The notes under the pieces are model-generated. The model worked only from the letters and a program-made list of their open reading frames with translations, had not been told where the DNA came from and did no database searches. From positions 124,001-188,000 of the forward strand of contig NZ_FZOR01000004.1 in assembly GCF_900188445.1 (NCBI RefSeq): a stretch of 64,000 nt of DNA. Reading direction: 5' to 3'. Both the position numbers and the translations under genes were made by a program. Positions 44,390 to 53,617 of the stretch are shown here, one piece after another. Every line of letters starts with the position of its first letter. Position 1 is the stretch's first letter. This stretch comes from Actinomadura meyerae (GTDB taxonomy: Bacteria > Actinomycetota > Actinomycetes > Streptosporangiales > Streptosporangiaceae).

Positions 44390-44566
44390 TTATTTCGGCG
44401 TCCGCGCGCGCCTGCGGCCGGACGGCGGGCGGCGCGTGCGCGGCGCCGCGGGCGGCGGCACGGCGCAGGTGCAGAGGCCCTGGCGGACGATGAGCCAGGC
44501 GCGTTCGGCGGTGTAGTCCGTGCGGCTGAGCGCCGGGCGGACGCGGTGGCAGGTCAGGCAGAGCAT
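44390..44566 (-). CDS. small Cys-rich protein
   Basis: A 58-residue peptide from the ATG at 44566, with a GGAGGA sequence upstream. It begins MLCLTCHRVRPAL and has GLCTCAVP about 25 residues later, so four Cys in two CxxC/CxC pairs could bind one zinc; the C terminus is strongly basic. It is a plausible zinc-ribbon-like small protein but has no support beyond composition and the start site. Confidence 0.45.
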   Translation of the reverse strand: MLCLTCHRVRPALSRTDYTAERAWLIVRQGLCTCAVPPPAAPRTRRPPSGRRRARTPK

Positions 44567-44868
44567 GTGCGGTCGATCCTCCCCGTAGTGCCGGGAGCCT
44601 CCCGCGCCCGGTGGGTCGTGCCGGCCCGCCGCCCCGCGCGCATTCCCCCCGGATGCGCGGACGGGACGGCGGGCTCCCACAGGATGGCCCTTCGTCTCCC
44701 GGCCGCCGCAACGCTAGGTGGCCTCACGTTGCATGCACGTTGCGACCGGACGCTCACGGAACGTGTCCCCATCCGGCCGTGCGGGATCCGTGGAATCGGT
44801 TGCGCGGAACCCCGCGGTGGGCGGATCCTCAGACGAGCCGAGGTTCTCTCCGGGGGAAAGGACCCGCT
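44567..44868. other. divergent intergenic region upstream of the GAF regulator
   Basis: About 300 bp. AAAGGA at 44857-44862 is the ribosome site for the GAF gene. Short palindromic words around 44725-44750 (TGCATGCA-like) might be operator half-sites. No further gene is seen. Confidence 0.4.
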
Positions 44869-46314
44869 GTGATGCGCGATCCGGTGGCCGTCCGCCCGCC
44901 CATCGCCGAATCCTGGCGGCGCTCCCGGGACGCCGGCGTCGACATCGGCGTGGAGGCGGCGCCGCTGGTGTACGAGCGGGGCGCCCTCGCCGACGCCCGC
45001 GACGTCCACCCCCTGCAGCCGCACCTGCCGATGCTGGAGGCGCTGCTGCGGCGGGTCGCGGACGAGACCGAGCACCTGATGGTGATCACCGACGCGGACG
45101 GGCACGTGCTGTGGACGCAGGGCCCGCCGGCCGCGCGCCGGGCCGCCGACGCGATCGGGCTGACCGAGGGGTTCCGCTGGGCGGAGGACGCGGTCGGCAC
45201 CAACGGGATCGGCACCGCGATCGCCACCGGGCGGCCGGAGTACGTCTACGCATCCGAGCACCTCGCGCACGTGCTGCACCGCTGGTCGTGCGCGGGCGCG
45301 CCGATCGTCGACCCCGACTCGGCGCGGGTGGTCGGGTGCATCGACGTCAGCGCGACGGTGGCGGCGCTGCATCCGGCGACGGTCGCGCTCGTGGCCGCCG
45401 CGGCGCGGCTGGCGGAGTCGCGGCTGGAGAACGAGATGCTGGTGCGCGACGAGCGGCTGCGCGAGCGGCTGCTGCCGCACCTGCGCGGGCTCGGCCCGGC
45501 GGGGCTGCTGGTCACCGCCACCGGCCGGGTGCTGGCGGCGGGCGCGGCCGGGCTGCGCGGGCTGCGGCTGGCCCCGCCCGAGCCCGGCGGGACGGTCCCG
45601 CTGCCGGACGGCCGCGTCGCGGTGGCCGAGCCGCTCGGCGAGGCGTTCCTGCTGCGGTCCGCCGACCGGGTCGGCGCGCGGGTGGTCCCCGAACGCGGCG
45701 CGCCGGCGGCGGTCCGGCCCGCCGCCGGCGACGGCCCGCTGCTGACGCTGTCGCTGCTGGGCGACGGCCAGCCGCACGCGCTGCTGGACGGGCGCCGCTT
45801 CGACCTGACGCTGCGGCACGCCGAGATCCTCGCGCTGCTGGCGCTGCATCCGCGCGGGCTGAGCGGCGACCGGCTCTCGCTGTACCTGTACGGCGACGAC
45901 GGCAGCCCGGCGACGGTGCGGCCGGAGATCCACCGGCTCCGCCAGCAGTTCGGCGACATCGTCCGGGCCCGCCCGTACCGGCTCGGCTGCGCGGTCGAGG
46001 CCGACTTCCTCACGGTCCGGCGGCTGCTGGACGACGGCGACGCCGGCGCCGTGGTGCGGGTGTACGGCGGCGAGCTGCTGCCGCGCTCGGACGCGCCGGC
46101 GATCCGCGCGGAGCGCGACGAGCTGGCGGTGCGGGTGCGGCGGCAGGTGCTGGACCGCGGCGGCGCCGAGACCCTGTGGGCCTACGCGCAGACCGAGCCG
46201 GGCCGCGCCGATCTGGAGGCGCTGGAGCGGCTGCGCGCCGTGCTTCCCGCGGGCGACCCGCGGCGCGCGGCGGTCGCCTCGCGCAGCGACCGGCTGCTCA
46301 GCGGCGAGCTGTAG
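44869..46314 (+). CDS. GAF-domain transcriptional regulator with winged helix
   Basis: About 481 residues from the GTG at 44869 (an ATG at 44872 is next). The N-terminal part (RPPIAESWRRSRDAGVD) and a GAF domain at about 60-190 (RWAEDAVGTNGIGTAIATGR, YASEHLAHVLHRWSCAGAPI) match the sensory half of AcoR-type regulators. There is no AAA+ or Fis domain. Instead the C terminus (HAEILALLALHPRGLSGDRL, YLYGDDGSPATVRPEIHRLR) looks like an OmpR/BTAD-style winged helix. Proteins of this kind usually sit next to aldehyde or alcohol dehydrogenase genes; none is adjacent here. Its end overlaps the phosphatase gene by 17 bp, tail to tail. Confidence 0.8.
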   Translation: MMRDPVAVRPPIAESWRRSRDAGVDIGVEAAPLVYERGALADARDVHPLQPHLPMLEALLRRVADETEHLMVITDADGHVLWTQGPPAARRAADAIGLTEGFRWAEDAVGTNGIGTAIATGRPEYVYASEHLAHVLHRWSCAGAPIVDPDSARVVGCIDVSATVAALHPATVALVAAAARLAESRLENEMLVRDERLRERLLPHLRGLGPAGLLVTATGRVLAAGAAGLRGLRLAPPEPGGTVPLPDGRVAVAEPLGEAFLLRSADRVGARVVPERGAPAAVRPAAGDGPLLTLSLLGDGQPHALLDGRRFDLTLRHAEILALLALHPRGLSGDRLSLYLYGDDGSPATVRPEIHRLRQQFGDIVRARPYRLGCAVEADFLTVRRLLDDGDAGAVVRVYGGELLPRSDAPAIRAERDELAVRVRRQVLDRGGAETLWAYAQTEPGRADLEALERLRAVLPAGDPRRAAVASRSDRLLSGEL

Positions 46315-47062
46315 AGGGCGGCGCGGCGGCGGCCGGGGGCGGGCCGCCGAGGCCGGCCAGGTGCGCGCAGTCGTTGTAGCAGACGGCCCGCAGGTCCGAG
46401 CCGTCGCCGCGCCAGCGGGTGACCGAGGCGTTGGCGACCGGCTCCTTCTCGATCCGCATGATCTCCCGCTCGGTGAGGTCCTCCACCAGGTAGCGGGTCA
46501 TGACGATGATCGCGTCGTGGGTGACGACGAGGACCCGGCCGCCGGCGGCGTCGGCCTCCAGGTCGCGGTAGAAGCTGCGCAGCCGCAGCGCGAGGTCGGC
46601 CCACGACTCCCCGCCGGGCGGGCGGTAGTAGAACTTGCCGAGCTGCTCCAGCCGGGCGGCCTCGGCGGGGAACCGGCGCCGGACGCCGAGGGCGGTGAGG
46701 CCCTGCAGGGCGCCCTGCTCGCGGTCGCGGAGCCGCTCGTCGATCCGCAGCCGGGGCCCGCCGGGGGCCTGCGGGGCGGCGTAGGGGGTCTGCGCGAGGG
46801 CGATCTCGGCGGTGTCGACGGTGCGCAGGTAGGGGGAGGCGTAGACGTGCGTCGGGCGCTCGTCCTCGGGGAGCGCGGCGAGCCAGCGGCCGAGCGTCGC
46901 GGCCTGCGCGCGGCCGGTGTCGGACAGGGGGATGTCGGCGTCGCGCTCGGTGATGCCGGCCTCCTCGGCGTCGGTGCCGAGGACGGCCTGGTAGGCGAGG
47001 TTGCCGGTGCTCTCACCGTGCCGGGTCAGGTTCAGCCACTGCAGCGCTCTCACGCCCGCCAT
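46298..47062 (-). CDS. histidine phosphatase family protein
   Basis: A 254-residue phosphoglycerate-mutase-like enzyme. LNLTRHGEST holds the phospho-accepting His, ERLRDREQGALQG the second-strand block, and VLVVTHDAIIVMTR the second catalytic His. The ATG at 47062 starts 6 residues before the first motif; the further-upstream start adds an unrelated tail. It dephosphorylates small metabolites or proteins; substrate unknown. Convergent with the GAF regulator. Confidence 0.87.
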   Translation of the reverse strand: MAGVRALQWLNLTRHGESTGNLAYQAVLGTDAEEAGITERDADIPLSDTGRAQAATLGRWLAALPEDERPTHVYASPYLRTVDTAEIALAQTPYAAPQAPGGPRLRIDERLRDREQGALQGLTALGVRRRFPAEAARLEQLGKFYYRPPGGESWADLALRLRSFYRDLEADAAGGRVLVVTHDAIIVMTRYLVEDLTEREIMRIEKEPVANASVTRWRGDGSDLRAVCYNDCAHLAGLGGPPPAAAAPPSTARR

Positions 47063-47204
47063 GCTGCCATGCCCGGACGGGAGGCGGGTCCCGGTGCGCC
47101 GCACCCGCCCGCCCGTTCCGTGCGCCCCGCCCGTTCCGTCCGCGGCGGTGCCGTTCCGTCCGCGGCGGTGCGGTCTGCTCTACAACCGGTAGTACTCTCG
47201 TGCC

Positions 47205-47570
47205 GTGACCGACGTCCTGGGCACGGTGATCATCGTGGTGGCGCTGCTGACCGCCGGCTACGCGCTGGTGTCGGCGCTGCGCAACCGCGCGATGGACCTC
47301 GGGCACCTCGTCGCGCTCGGCGCCCTGGAGGCGCTGCTGGTCGCGCAGGCGGTCGTCGCGTTCGTGAAGCTGTCGGGCGGCGGGGGGCCGGACGGCACCG
47401 CCACCTTCGTCGGCTACCTGCTGGGCTCGCTGCTGATCCCGGCCGCGGGCGCCGGGTGGGGGCTGCTGGAGCGCACCCGGTGGGGCTCCGGCGTGATCGT
47501 CGTCGCCGGGGTGGCCGTGGCCGTCATGGTCGTGCGGATGAACCAGTTGTGGAGCGGTACCGGTGCCTGA
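47205..47570 (+). CDS. small four-helix membrane protein
   Basis: A 121-residue membrane protein with four hydrophobic stretches (VIIVVALLTAGYALVSAL, VALGALEALLVAQAVVAFV, FVGYLLGSLLIPAAGAGWGL, GVIVVAGVAVAVMVVRM). No catalytic motif is seen. The GTG at 47205 lies close to a TAGTACT element, possibly a -10 of a leaderless mRNA. The next gene overlaps its end by 8 bp, so the two form an operon. The function is unknown. Confidence 0.75.
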   Translation: MTDVLGTVIIVVALLTAGYALVSALRNRAMDLGHLVALGALEALLVAQAVVAFVKLSGGGGPDGTATFVGYLLGSLLIPAAGAGWGLLERTRWGSGVIVVAGVAVAVMVVRMNQLWSGTGA

Positions 47571-48189
47571 GCCCGAGGGGACGCGCCCCGAGCGCACCGA
47601 CCCCGCCGCGCGGACCGAGCCCGCCGGGCCCGCCGAGGCGACCGGGCCCGAGCGCGCCGGGCCCGCCGATGGCGAGGCCGCCGTCCGGCCCGGGACCCGT
47701 GCGGGCGGCGGCGCCCGCGCCGGCGCCCCCGCCCGCACGGGTGGCGGGGCCCGGCCCGGGACCGCGGGCGGGCCGGGACGGCTGCTGGTCGCCGTCTACG
47801 CGGTCTTCGCGCTCGCGGCCGGTGCGCGCGCGGCGGTGCAGATCGCCACCAGGTTCTCCGAGGCGCCACTGGCCTACGCGCTGTCGGCGTTCGCCGCGGC
47901 CGTCTACGTCCTGGCGACGGTGGCGCTGGCCCGCGGTGGCCGCACCTCGTTCCGGGTCGCCGTCGCGGCCTGCTCGACCGAGCTGGCGGGGGTGCTGGTC
48001 GTGGGCACGCTGAGCCTCGCCGACTCCGCCGCGTTCCCCGACGAGACCGTCTGGTCCGTGTACGGGCGCGGCTACGGCTTCGTCCCGCTGGTGCTGCCGG
48101 TCGTCGGCCTGTGGTGGCTGCGCCGCACCGCCCGCGCGAGTGGCGGAACCCGCGCGGACGGTGGGCGCCCTGTGGGCGGCGGCGTGTGA
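47563..48189 (+). CDS. membrane protein with disordered N-terminal tail
   Basis: A 208-residue protein. The first ~70 residues are a Pro/Ala/Gly/Arg-rich low-complexity tail; then follow four hydrophobic helices (LLVAVYAVFALAAGARAAV, ALSAFAAAVYVLATVAL, ELAGVLVVGTLSLADSAA, FVPLVLPVVGLWWLRR). It is coupled to the small membrane protein before it. The product class is common in actinomycetes but has no known role. Confidence 0.72.
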   Translation: MPEPEGTRPERTDPAARTEPAGPAEATGPERAGPADGEAAVRPGTRAGGGARAGAPARTGGGARPGTAGGPGRLLVAVYAVFALAAGARAAVQIATRFSEAPLAYALSAFAAAVYVLATVALARGGRTSFRVAVAACSTELAGVLVVGTLSLADSAAFPDETVWSVYGRGYGFVPLVLPVVGLWWLRRTARASGGTRADGGRPVGGGV

Positions 48190-48247
48190 GCCCTCCGGCC
48201 ACAGGTGTCGGGTGGTCATCGCTGCCCCTTCCGGCGGCCGTCCGCTC

Positions 48248-49012
48248 CTAGGCCGCGGCCGACAGCGACCGGCCGCCGATCGGGAGTGCCTGCACGGCGG
48301 CCCGCATGAGCGACTCGACCTCCTCGGACGACAGGTCGGCGGTGGGGTTGCGGAGCATCCAGCGGACCAGCTTCAGCGGCGGCGCGAACACGATGCCGTC
48401 GGCGGCGAACGGGGTGCGGACGAGGTCGCCGCCGTGCACCGCGAGCACGGGCGTCACCTTCACCGGGAACTCGGCGACGCGGGAGATCGCCAGGGCGGCG
48501 GCCTCGGCCCGCGCGGTCAGCGCGCCGACCAGCTTGGACTGGGTGCGGCCGTCGATGAACAGCCTGCCGCCGTGGTGGGAGATCTCCGCGTCGGGGTGCC
48601 ACGCCTCGTTGTGGACGAGCCAGAGCCCGCCCGGCCCGATCACGAGCTGGTCGGCGGAGCCGTGGCCGGGGACGGTCCGCGCGTGCAGCACCCGGTGGCC
48701 GCGCCGCTCCAGCGTGTGGTGCAGCACCCGGTTCATGCGCTCGTCGCCGCGCAGCCCGAGCCGCCATACCCGGGACGAGTGGTACACGCGCCAATGGACG
48801 AACACGTCCGCGGACGCCACCGCGACGGCCATGATGATTCCGAAAAGAGCGTTGACGAGCAGTCCGCACAGTATGAGCGTCGCCGCGGCCAGAAATGCGC
48901 GGGTCCGCAATCTCCCTTTTCGGCCGCGCTGCCAGAGCTCCTCGTACACCGCCTGCGGCGAGCCGCCGGTGAACGCCGGCCTGTCCCTGAGGTAGATGGA
49001 GCTGCCGAACAT
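48248..49012 (-). CDS. membrane-anchored NERD (nuclease-related) domain protein
   Basis: A 254-residue protein. Two hydrophobic helices (AFLAAATLILCGLLVNALFG and IIMAVAVASADVFVHW) lie near the N terminus, followed from about residue 95 by a NERD-type domain (RVLHHTLERRGHRVLHARTV, GSADQLVIGPGGLWLVHNEA, ISHHGGRLFIDGRTQ). The D-Q-L-V and N-E-A spacing mirrors the endonuclease-like fold of this family, but metal-binding residues seem incomplete. NERD proteins are suspected nucleic-acid enzymes; the role here is unknown. Confidence 0.75.
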   Translation of the reverse strand: MFGSSIYLRDRPAFTGGSPQAVYEELWQRGRKGRLRTRAFLAAATLILCGLLVNALFGIIMAVAVASADVFVHWRVYHSSRVWRLGLRGDERMNRVLHHTLERRGHRVLHARTVPGHGSADQLVIGPGGLWLVHNEAWHPDAEISHHGGRLFIDGRTQSKLVGALTARAEAAALAISRVAEFPVKVTPVLAVHGGDLVRTPFAADGIVFAPPLKLVRWMLRNPTADLSSEEVESLMRAAVQALPIGGRSLSAAA

Positions 49013-49299
49013 GCCGAACCTCCCAGCACCTGCGATGACGCCATCATTATGGGGACGCCGATGCGATTTGCGCCACAGTTCGCGAGGTGACTTATATCAA
49101 ACTGCGAAGTCAGTTCCGGGGCTTGAGGTCATTGCTCACCTGCTCTTTCGGCAGGGTTGGGAGGTTGGGTTGGGGGAAGAATCCCTAACGTCCCGGAGAA
49201 TGCAATGAAAGGCTCGATGCAAGTATCACCGCAACGAACAGGGCCTTTTTCGGTGCAATGGATTTCCGCCGCGGCGGGCGGGCGCGGCAGACTGGGGCG

Positions 49300-51798
49300 A
49301 TGCAGCTGAGCGCCGCCGAGAGCCTGCCCGTCCACCGCGCCGTCCCCGCGCTGCGCGCGGCGCTGGAGGGGCACGGCGCCGCGGTGCTGTCGGCGCCGCC
49401 GGGCACGGGCAAGACGACCCTGGTGCCGCTCGCCCTCGCCGGGCTCGCGCTCGGCGGGCCGCCGGCGGCCGGGAAGGTCCTGGTCCTGGAGCCGCGCCGG
49501 CTCGCCGCCCGCGCCGCCGCCCGCCGGATGGCGTGGCTCCTCGGCGAGCGCCCCGGCGGCTCGGTCGGCGTCACCGTGCGCGGGGAGCACCGCCCCGGCA
49601 CCCGGGTGGACGTCGTCACGACGGGCGTGGTCCTGCAGCGCCTCCAGTCCGACCCCGAGCTGGACGGCGTCGGCACCGTGATCCTGGACGAGTGCCACGA
49701 GCGGCACCTGGACGCCGACACCGCGCTGGCGTTCCTGCTGGACGTCCGCGCCGCGCTGCGCCCCGACCTGCGGCTGGTCGCGGCGTCCGCGACGGCCGAC
49801 ACCGGCCCGTGGGCACGGCTCCTCGGCGGCGCGCCCGTCGTGGAGACCGAGGCCGCGCTGCACCCGGTGCAGACCGTGTGGGCGCCGCCGGAACGGCCCG
49901 TCCCGCCGCCGCACGGCCTGCGCGTCGACCCGGCGCTGCTCGCGCACGTCGCCGCGACCGTCCGCCGCGCCCTGGCCGAGCGGGACGGCGACGTGCTGTG
50001 CTTCCTGCCCGGCGTCGGGGAGATCGCCCGCGTCGCCGGGATGCTCGGCGGCGTCGAGGCCGACGTCCTGCAGATCCACGGGCAGGCGCGCCGCGCCGCG
50101 CAGGACGCCGTGCTCGCGCCCGCGCCGGGCCGCCGGGTCGTGCTCGCGACGTCGGTGGCCGAATCCAGCCTCACGGTGCCGGGCGTCCGCGTCGTGGTCG
50201 ACTCCGGCCTGGCCCGCGAGCCCCGCACCGACCACGCCCGCGGGCTCGGGTCGCTCACCACCGTCCGCGCGTCCCGCGCCACCGCCGAGCAGCGCGCCGG
50301 CCGCGCCGGCCGAGAGGGCCCCGGGACGGTGTACCGGTGCTGGACGCAGGCCGAACACGACCGGCTCCCGGCCCGCCCCCGCCCGGAGATCGAGCTGGCC
50401 GACCTCACCGGTTTCGCGCTCCAGGCCGCCTGCTGGGGCGACCCCGGCGCGGCCGGGCTGGCGCTGCCCGACCCGCCGCCGCCCGCCGCGATGGACGCCG
50501 CCCGCGAGGCCCTGCACGCCCTCGGCGCCGTCGCCGGCGGCAAGGTCACCGACCGCGGCCGCCGCCTGGCCCGGATCGGCCTGCACCCCCGGCTGGCGCG
50601 CGCGCTGGTCGACGGCGCCGCCGCGGTGGGCGGCCGCGCCGCGGCCGAGGTCGTCGCGCTGCTGTCGGAGCCCCCGCCGCGCGCGGCCGGCGACGACCTG
50701 ACCGCCGCGTGGCGCGCGCTGCGCCGCCGGGGCCGGCCCGCCGACGCCCACGCCGCCCGCTGGCGCGACGAGGCCGAACGGCTGCGCAGGTCGCTCGGCG
50801 ACGCCCCGCCAGGCGGCCCCGGGAGCGCGCCGGCGGACGACCGCGTCGCCGGGACGGTGGTGGCGCTGGCGTTCCCCGAGCGGGTGGCGCGGGCGCGGGG
50901 CGGCGGCTACCTGATGGCGTCCGGGACGGGCGCGGCGCTCGCCGACGGGTCCGCGCTGGCCGGGGCCCGGCCGGAGTGGCTGGCGGTCGCGGCGGCCGAC
51001 CGCCCGGCCGGGTCGGCGTCGGCGCGGGTGCGGCAGGCCGTGGTGATCGGCGAGGACGTGGCGCGGTCGGCGGCGGCGCCGCTGCTGGAGACGGCCGAGG
51101 AGGTCGCCTGGCGGAACGGGGACGTGGCGGCGCGGCGCGTCGAGCGGCTCGGCGCGATCGAGCTGTCCGCGCGGCCGCTGCGCGACCCCGATCCCGGCCT
51201 GGTCCGGGCCGCGCTGCTGGACGGCCTGCGCGCCGAGGGGCTCGGGCTGCTGACCTGGACGCCGGGCGCGGTGGCGCTGCGCGAGCGGCTGGCGTTCCTG
51301 CGCGGCGCGCTCGGGGAGCCGTGGCCGGCGGTCGACGACGCGGCGCTGCTGGAGCGCGTCCCCGAGTGGCTCGCGGGGGCGCGGCGCCGCAGCGACCTGG
51401 CGCGCGTCGACGTCGCGGGCGTGCTGCGCGGCCTGCTGCCCTGGGACCTGGCCAAGCGGCTGGACGAGTACGCCCCCGAACGGGTCGAGGTGCCGTCCGG
51501 GTCGCGGATCCGGGTCGACTACTCGGGGGAGCGGCCCGTGCTGGCGGTGAAGCTGCAGGAGCTGTTCGGCTGGGACGCCGCTCCGGCGCTCGCGGGCGGC
51601 CGGGTCCCGCTGGTGGTGCACCTGCTGTCCCCGGCGGGCCGGCCGGCCGCCGTCACCGCCGACCTGGCGTCGTTCTGGCGGGAGGGCTACCGGGCGGTGC
51701 GGGCCGAGCTGCGGGGCCGCTACCCCCGGCACCCCTGGCCCGAGGACCCGTCCACCGCCGTCCCGACGAAGCGGACGAAGCGGGCTAGCGGGAGCTGA
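49300..51798 (+). CDS. hrpB: ATP-dependent helicase HrpB
   Basis: An 832-residue DEAH-box helicase. Walker A SAPPGTGKTT (about 31-40), ILDECHERHLDAD (DECH box), ASATADT (motif III) and RATAEQRAGRAGREGPG (motif VI) are in order; the C-terminal HrpB_C domain is present (FLRGALGEPWPAVDD, KLQELFGWDAAPALAGGRV). Length fits HrpB. The ATG at 49300 is chosen since the protein aligns with the family from MQLSAAESLPVH; an earlier GTG/ATG adds only a basic tail. Its end overlaps the TetR gene by 14 bp, tail to tail. The role is RNA remodelling, not essential in most bacteria. Confidence 0.93.
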   Translation: MQLSAAESLPVHRAVPALRAALEGHGAAVLSAPPGTGKTTLVPLALAGLALGGPPAAGKVLVLEPRRLAARAAARRMAWLLGERPGGSVGVTVRGEHRPGTRVDVVTTGVVLQRLQSDPELDGVGTVILDECHERHLDADTALAFLLDVRAALRPDLRLVAASATADTGPWARLLGGAPVVETEAALHPVQTVWAPPERPVPPPHGLRVDPALLAHVAATVRRALAERDGDVLCFLPGVGEIARVAGMLGGVEADVLQIHGQARRAAQDAVLAPAPGRRVVLATSVAESSLTVPGVRVVVDSGLAREPRTDHARGLGSLTTVRASRATAEQRAGRAGREGPGTVYRCWTQAEHDRLPARPRPEIELADLTGFALQAACWGDPGAAGLALPDPPPPAAMDAAREALHALGAVAGGKVTDRGRRLARIGLHPRLARALVDGAAAVGGRAAAEVVALLSEPPPRAAGDDLTAAWRALRRRGRPADAHAARWRDEAERLRRSLGDAPPGGPGSAPADDRVAGTVVALAFPERVARARGGGYLMASGTGAALADGSALAGARPEWLAVAAADRPAGSASARVRQAVVIGEDVARSAAAPLLETAEEVAWRNGDVAARRVERLGAIELSARPLRDPDPGLVRAALLDGLRAEGLGLLTWTPGAVALRERLAFLRGALGEPWPAVDDAALLERVPEWLAGARRRSDLARVDVAGVLRGLLPWDLAKRLDEYAPERVEVPSGSRIRVDYSGERPVLAVKLQELFGWDAAPALAGGRVPLVVHLLSPAGRPAAVTADLASFWREGYRAVRAELRGRYPRHPWPEDPSTAVPTKRTKRASGS

Positions 51799-52534
51799 TC
51801 AGGACCTCGATGCCGTCCAGCACGCGGGCGAGGCCGAACTCGAACGCGCGGCTCGGCGCGGCGGGGGCGCTGTACTCCTGCCCGGCGGCGGTCCCGACCC
51901 GCGTCCCGAGCGGGTAGTCGGCCTCGTCCACGAGCGTGTCGAGCACGGGGGCGACCGACTCCCACCACTGCTCGTCGCTCATGCCGGTGCGCCGCTCGGC
52001 CTCGGCGGCGCTGACCGAGGCGCGGGCGGCGCTCTCGGCGAACCCGGTGACGAGCGCGACCACCGAGTCCATCTCCAGGTCGGTGAGGCCGAGGCCGTCC
52101 ACGGCGCGCAGCTCGTACTCGTACTTGCCGAGCGTGTTCGGGCCCATGGGCGGGCGCGCCATCGTGATCTGCAGCAGCCACGGGTGCCGGTGGAACAGGG
52201 CCCAGTTGTCGCGGGCGATGTGCTCCAGCCGGGCGCGCCACGAAGGGGCGGCGGGCGGGGTCAGCTCGCCGAAGGCGCGGTCGACCATGACGTCGATCAG
52301 CTCGGCCTTGCCGGGGACGTAGGTGTAGATCGACATGGGCGAGACGCCCAGCTCGTCGGCGATGCGGCGCATGGACACCGCGTCCAGGCCCTCGGCGTCG
52401 GCCAGCGCGATCGCGGTGCGGACGATCTCCTCGGCGGTCAGCCGCGGCTTCGGCCCGCGCCTGGGCGGCGGCTGGAGGCCCCACAGCAGCTCCAGGCTGC
52501 GCTTCGGGTCGCCGCTCCCGCTGTACTCGGTCAC
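51785..52534 (-). CDS. TetR/AcrR-family repressor of the DrrAB transporter
   Basis: A 249-residue regulator. The DNA-binding domain begins about residue 30 (LTAEEIVRTAIALADAEGLD, then LGVSPMSIYTYVPGKAE), and the C-terminal half matches the tetracycline-repressor-like C domain (YELRAVDGLGLTDLEMDS, FEFGLARVLDGIEVL). It is divergent from the DrrAB genes, and palindromes lie in the shared promoter region, so it probably represses the transporter until a drug or lipid-like ligand binds. Confidence 0.87.
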   Translation of the reverse strand: MTEYSGSGDPKRSLELLWGLQPPPRRGPKPRLTAEEIVRTAIALADAEGLDAVSMRRIADELGVSPMSIYTYVPGKAELIDVMVDRAFGELTPPAAPSWRARLEHIARDNWALFHRHPWLLQITMARPPMGPNTLGKYEYELRAVDGLGLTDLEMDSVVALVTGFAESAARASVSAAEAERRTGMSDEQWWESVAPVLDTLVDEADYPLGTRVGTAAGQEYSAPAAPSRAFEFGLARVLDGIEVLISSR

Positions 52535-52562
52535 CCGCCGATCCTCTCAGGGATGAAACTCT

Positions 52563-52610
52563 GTACGACGTACGTTATATTGCTCGCGATGGTAAATCCG
52601 TACGACGTAC
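52563..52610. promoter_or_regulatory. paired GTACGACGTAC operators between TetR and drrAB
   Basis: Two identical odd palindromes (GTACG-A-CGTAC) at 52563-52573 and 52600-52610 flank an AT-rich block TTATATTG in the divergent promoter region. The distance (37 bp) suits two repressor dimers covering both promoters. Confidence 0.75.
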
Positions 52611-52627
52611 ATAGTTTTGGAGGGCGC

Positions 52628-53617
52628 ATGGCCGGACCACGGCTCGCGGTCGCCGCCGAAGGGCTGCGCAAGCGCTACGGCGACCGGGAGGCCCTCGTCG
52701 GGCTCGACCTGCGGGTGCCCGCCGGCACCGTGCACGGGCTGCTCGGCCCGAACGGCGCCGGCAAGACCACCGCCGTCCGCGTCCTGACGACGCTGGCCAG
52801 GCCGGACGGCGGTACCGCCCGGGTCGCCGGGCACGACGTCGTCCGCGACGCGGGGCGGGTGCGGCGCGGCATCGGGCTGGTCGGGCAGCACGCGGCGGTC
52901 GACGAGATCCTCGGCGGGCGGGAGAACCTCGTCATGTTCGGCCGCCTCTACCACCTGGGCGCCCGGCGGGCGCGGCAGCGGGCCGACGAGCTGCTGGAGC
53001 GCTTCGGGCTGACCGAGGCCGCCGGCAGGCCCGCGGGGCAGTACTCCGGCGGCATGCGGCGCCGCCTCGACCTGGCGGCGTCCATGATCCTCGCGCCGCC
53101 GGTGCTGTTCCTGGACGAGCCGACCACCGGCCTGGACCCGCGCGGCCGGAACGAGGTCTGGGAGGCCGTGCGCGCCCTGGTCGACGGCGGCACGACCGTC
53201 CTGCTCACCACCCAGTACCTGGAGGAGGCCGACCGGCTGGCGGACGGCGTCTCGGTGATCGACCGCGGCCGCGTCATCGCCGAGGGGACCCCCGACGAGC
53301 TGAAGAAGCGGCTCGGCGGCGACCGGATCGAGGTCGTCCTGGACGACCCGGCCGCGCTCGGCGCCGCCGCCGGGATCATCGGCCGGATCGCGGACGGGGA
53401 GGTCGACGTGGACGCCGAGGCCCTGCGCATCGGCGCCCCGGTGTCCGGCCGGGCCGCCGCGCTGACCGAGGCGGTCCGCGCCCTGGACGGCGCCGGAGTC
53501 GCGGCCGCCGACATCGGGCTGCGCCGCCCGACCCTGGACGAGGTGTTCCTGCACCTCACCGGCGAGAAGAAGACCGGCGAGAAGAAGACCGGCGAGAAGG
53601 AGGAGGTGCGCTCATGA
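52628..53617 (+). CDS. ABC transporter ATP-binding protein, daunorubicin-resistance type (DrrA-like)
   Basis: A 329-residue ATPase. Walker A GPNGAGKTT, Q-loop region GLVGQHAAVDEILGGRENL, signature YSGGMRRRLDLAASM, Walker B VLFLDEPTTGLDPRGR and the H-loop replaced by LLTTQYLEEAD, as in DrrA-type proteins (Gln in place of His). The C-terminal DUF4162-like part ends in a lysine-rich triplet repeat (GEKKT x3). The ATG at 52628 follows GGAGGG. The permease overlaps its stop (ATGA). It exports a hydrophobic compound such as an antibiotic. Confidence 0.92.
   Translation: MAGPRLAVAAEGLRKRYGDREALVGLDLRVPAGTVHGLLGPNGAGKTTAVRVLTTLARPDGGTARVAGHDVVRDAGRVRRGIGLVGQHAAVDEILGGRENLVMFGRLYHLGARRARQRADELLERFGLTEAAGRPAGQYSGGMRRRLDLAASMILAPPVLFLDEPTTGLDPRGRNEVWEAVRALVDGGTTVLLTTQYLEEADRLADGVSVIDRGRVIAEGTPDELKKRLGGDRIEVVLDDPAALGAAAGIIGRIADGEVDVDAEALRIGAPVSGRAAALTEAVRALDGAGVAAADIGLRRPTLDEVFLHLTGEKKTGEKKTGEKEEVRS

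Noticed and set aside
49129..51732. An 867-codon antisense frame over hrpB
   Set aside because: The plus strand encodes all helicase motifs in order; the antisense product is low complexity.
53560..53605. Triplicated 15-bp unit at the end of the DrrA gene
   Set aside because: It encodes a Lys-rich tail (GEKKT x3) of a real protein; probably slippage and not a separate element.
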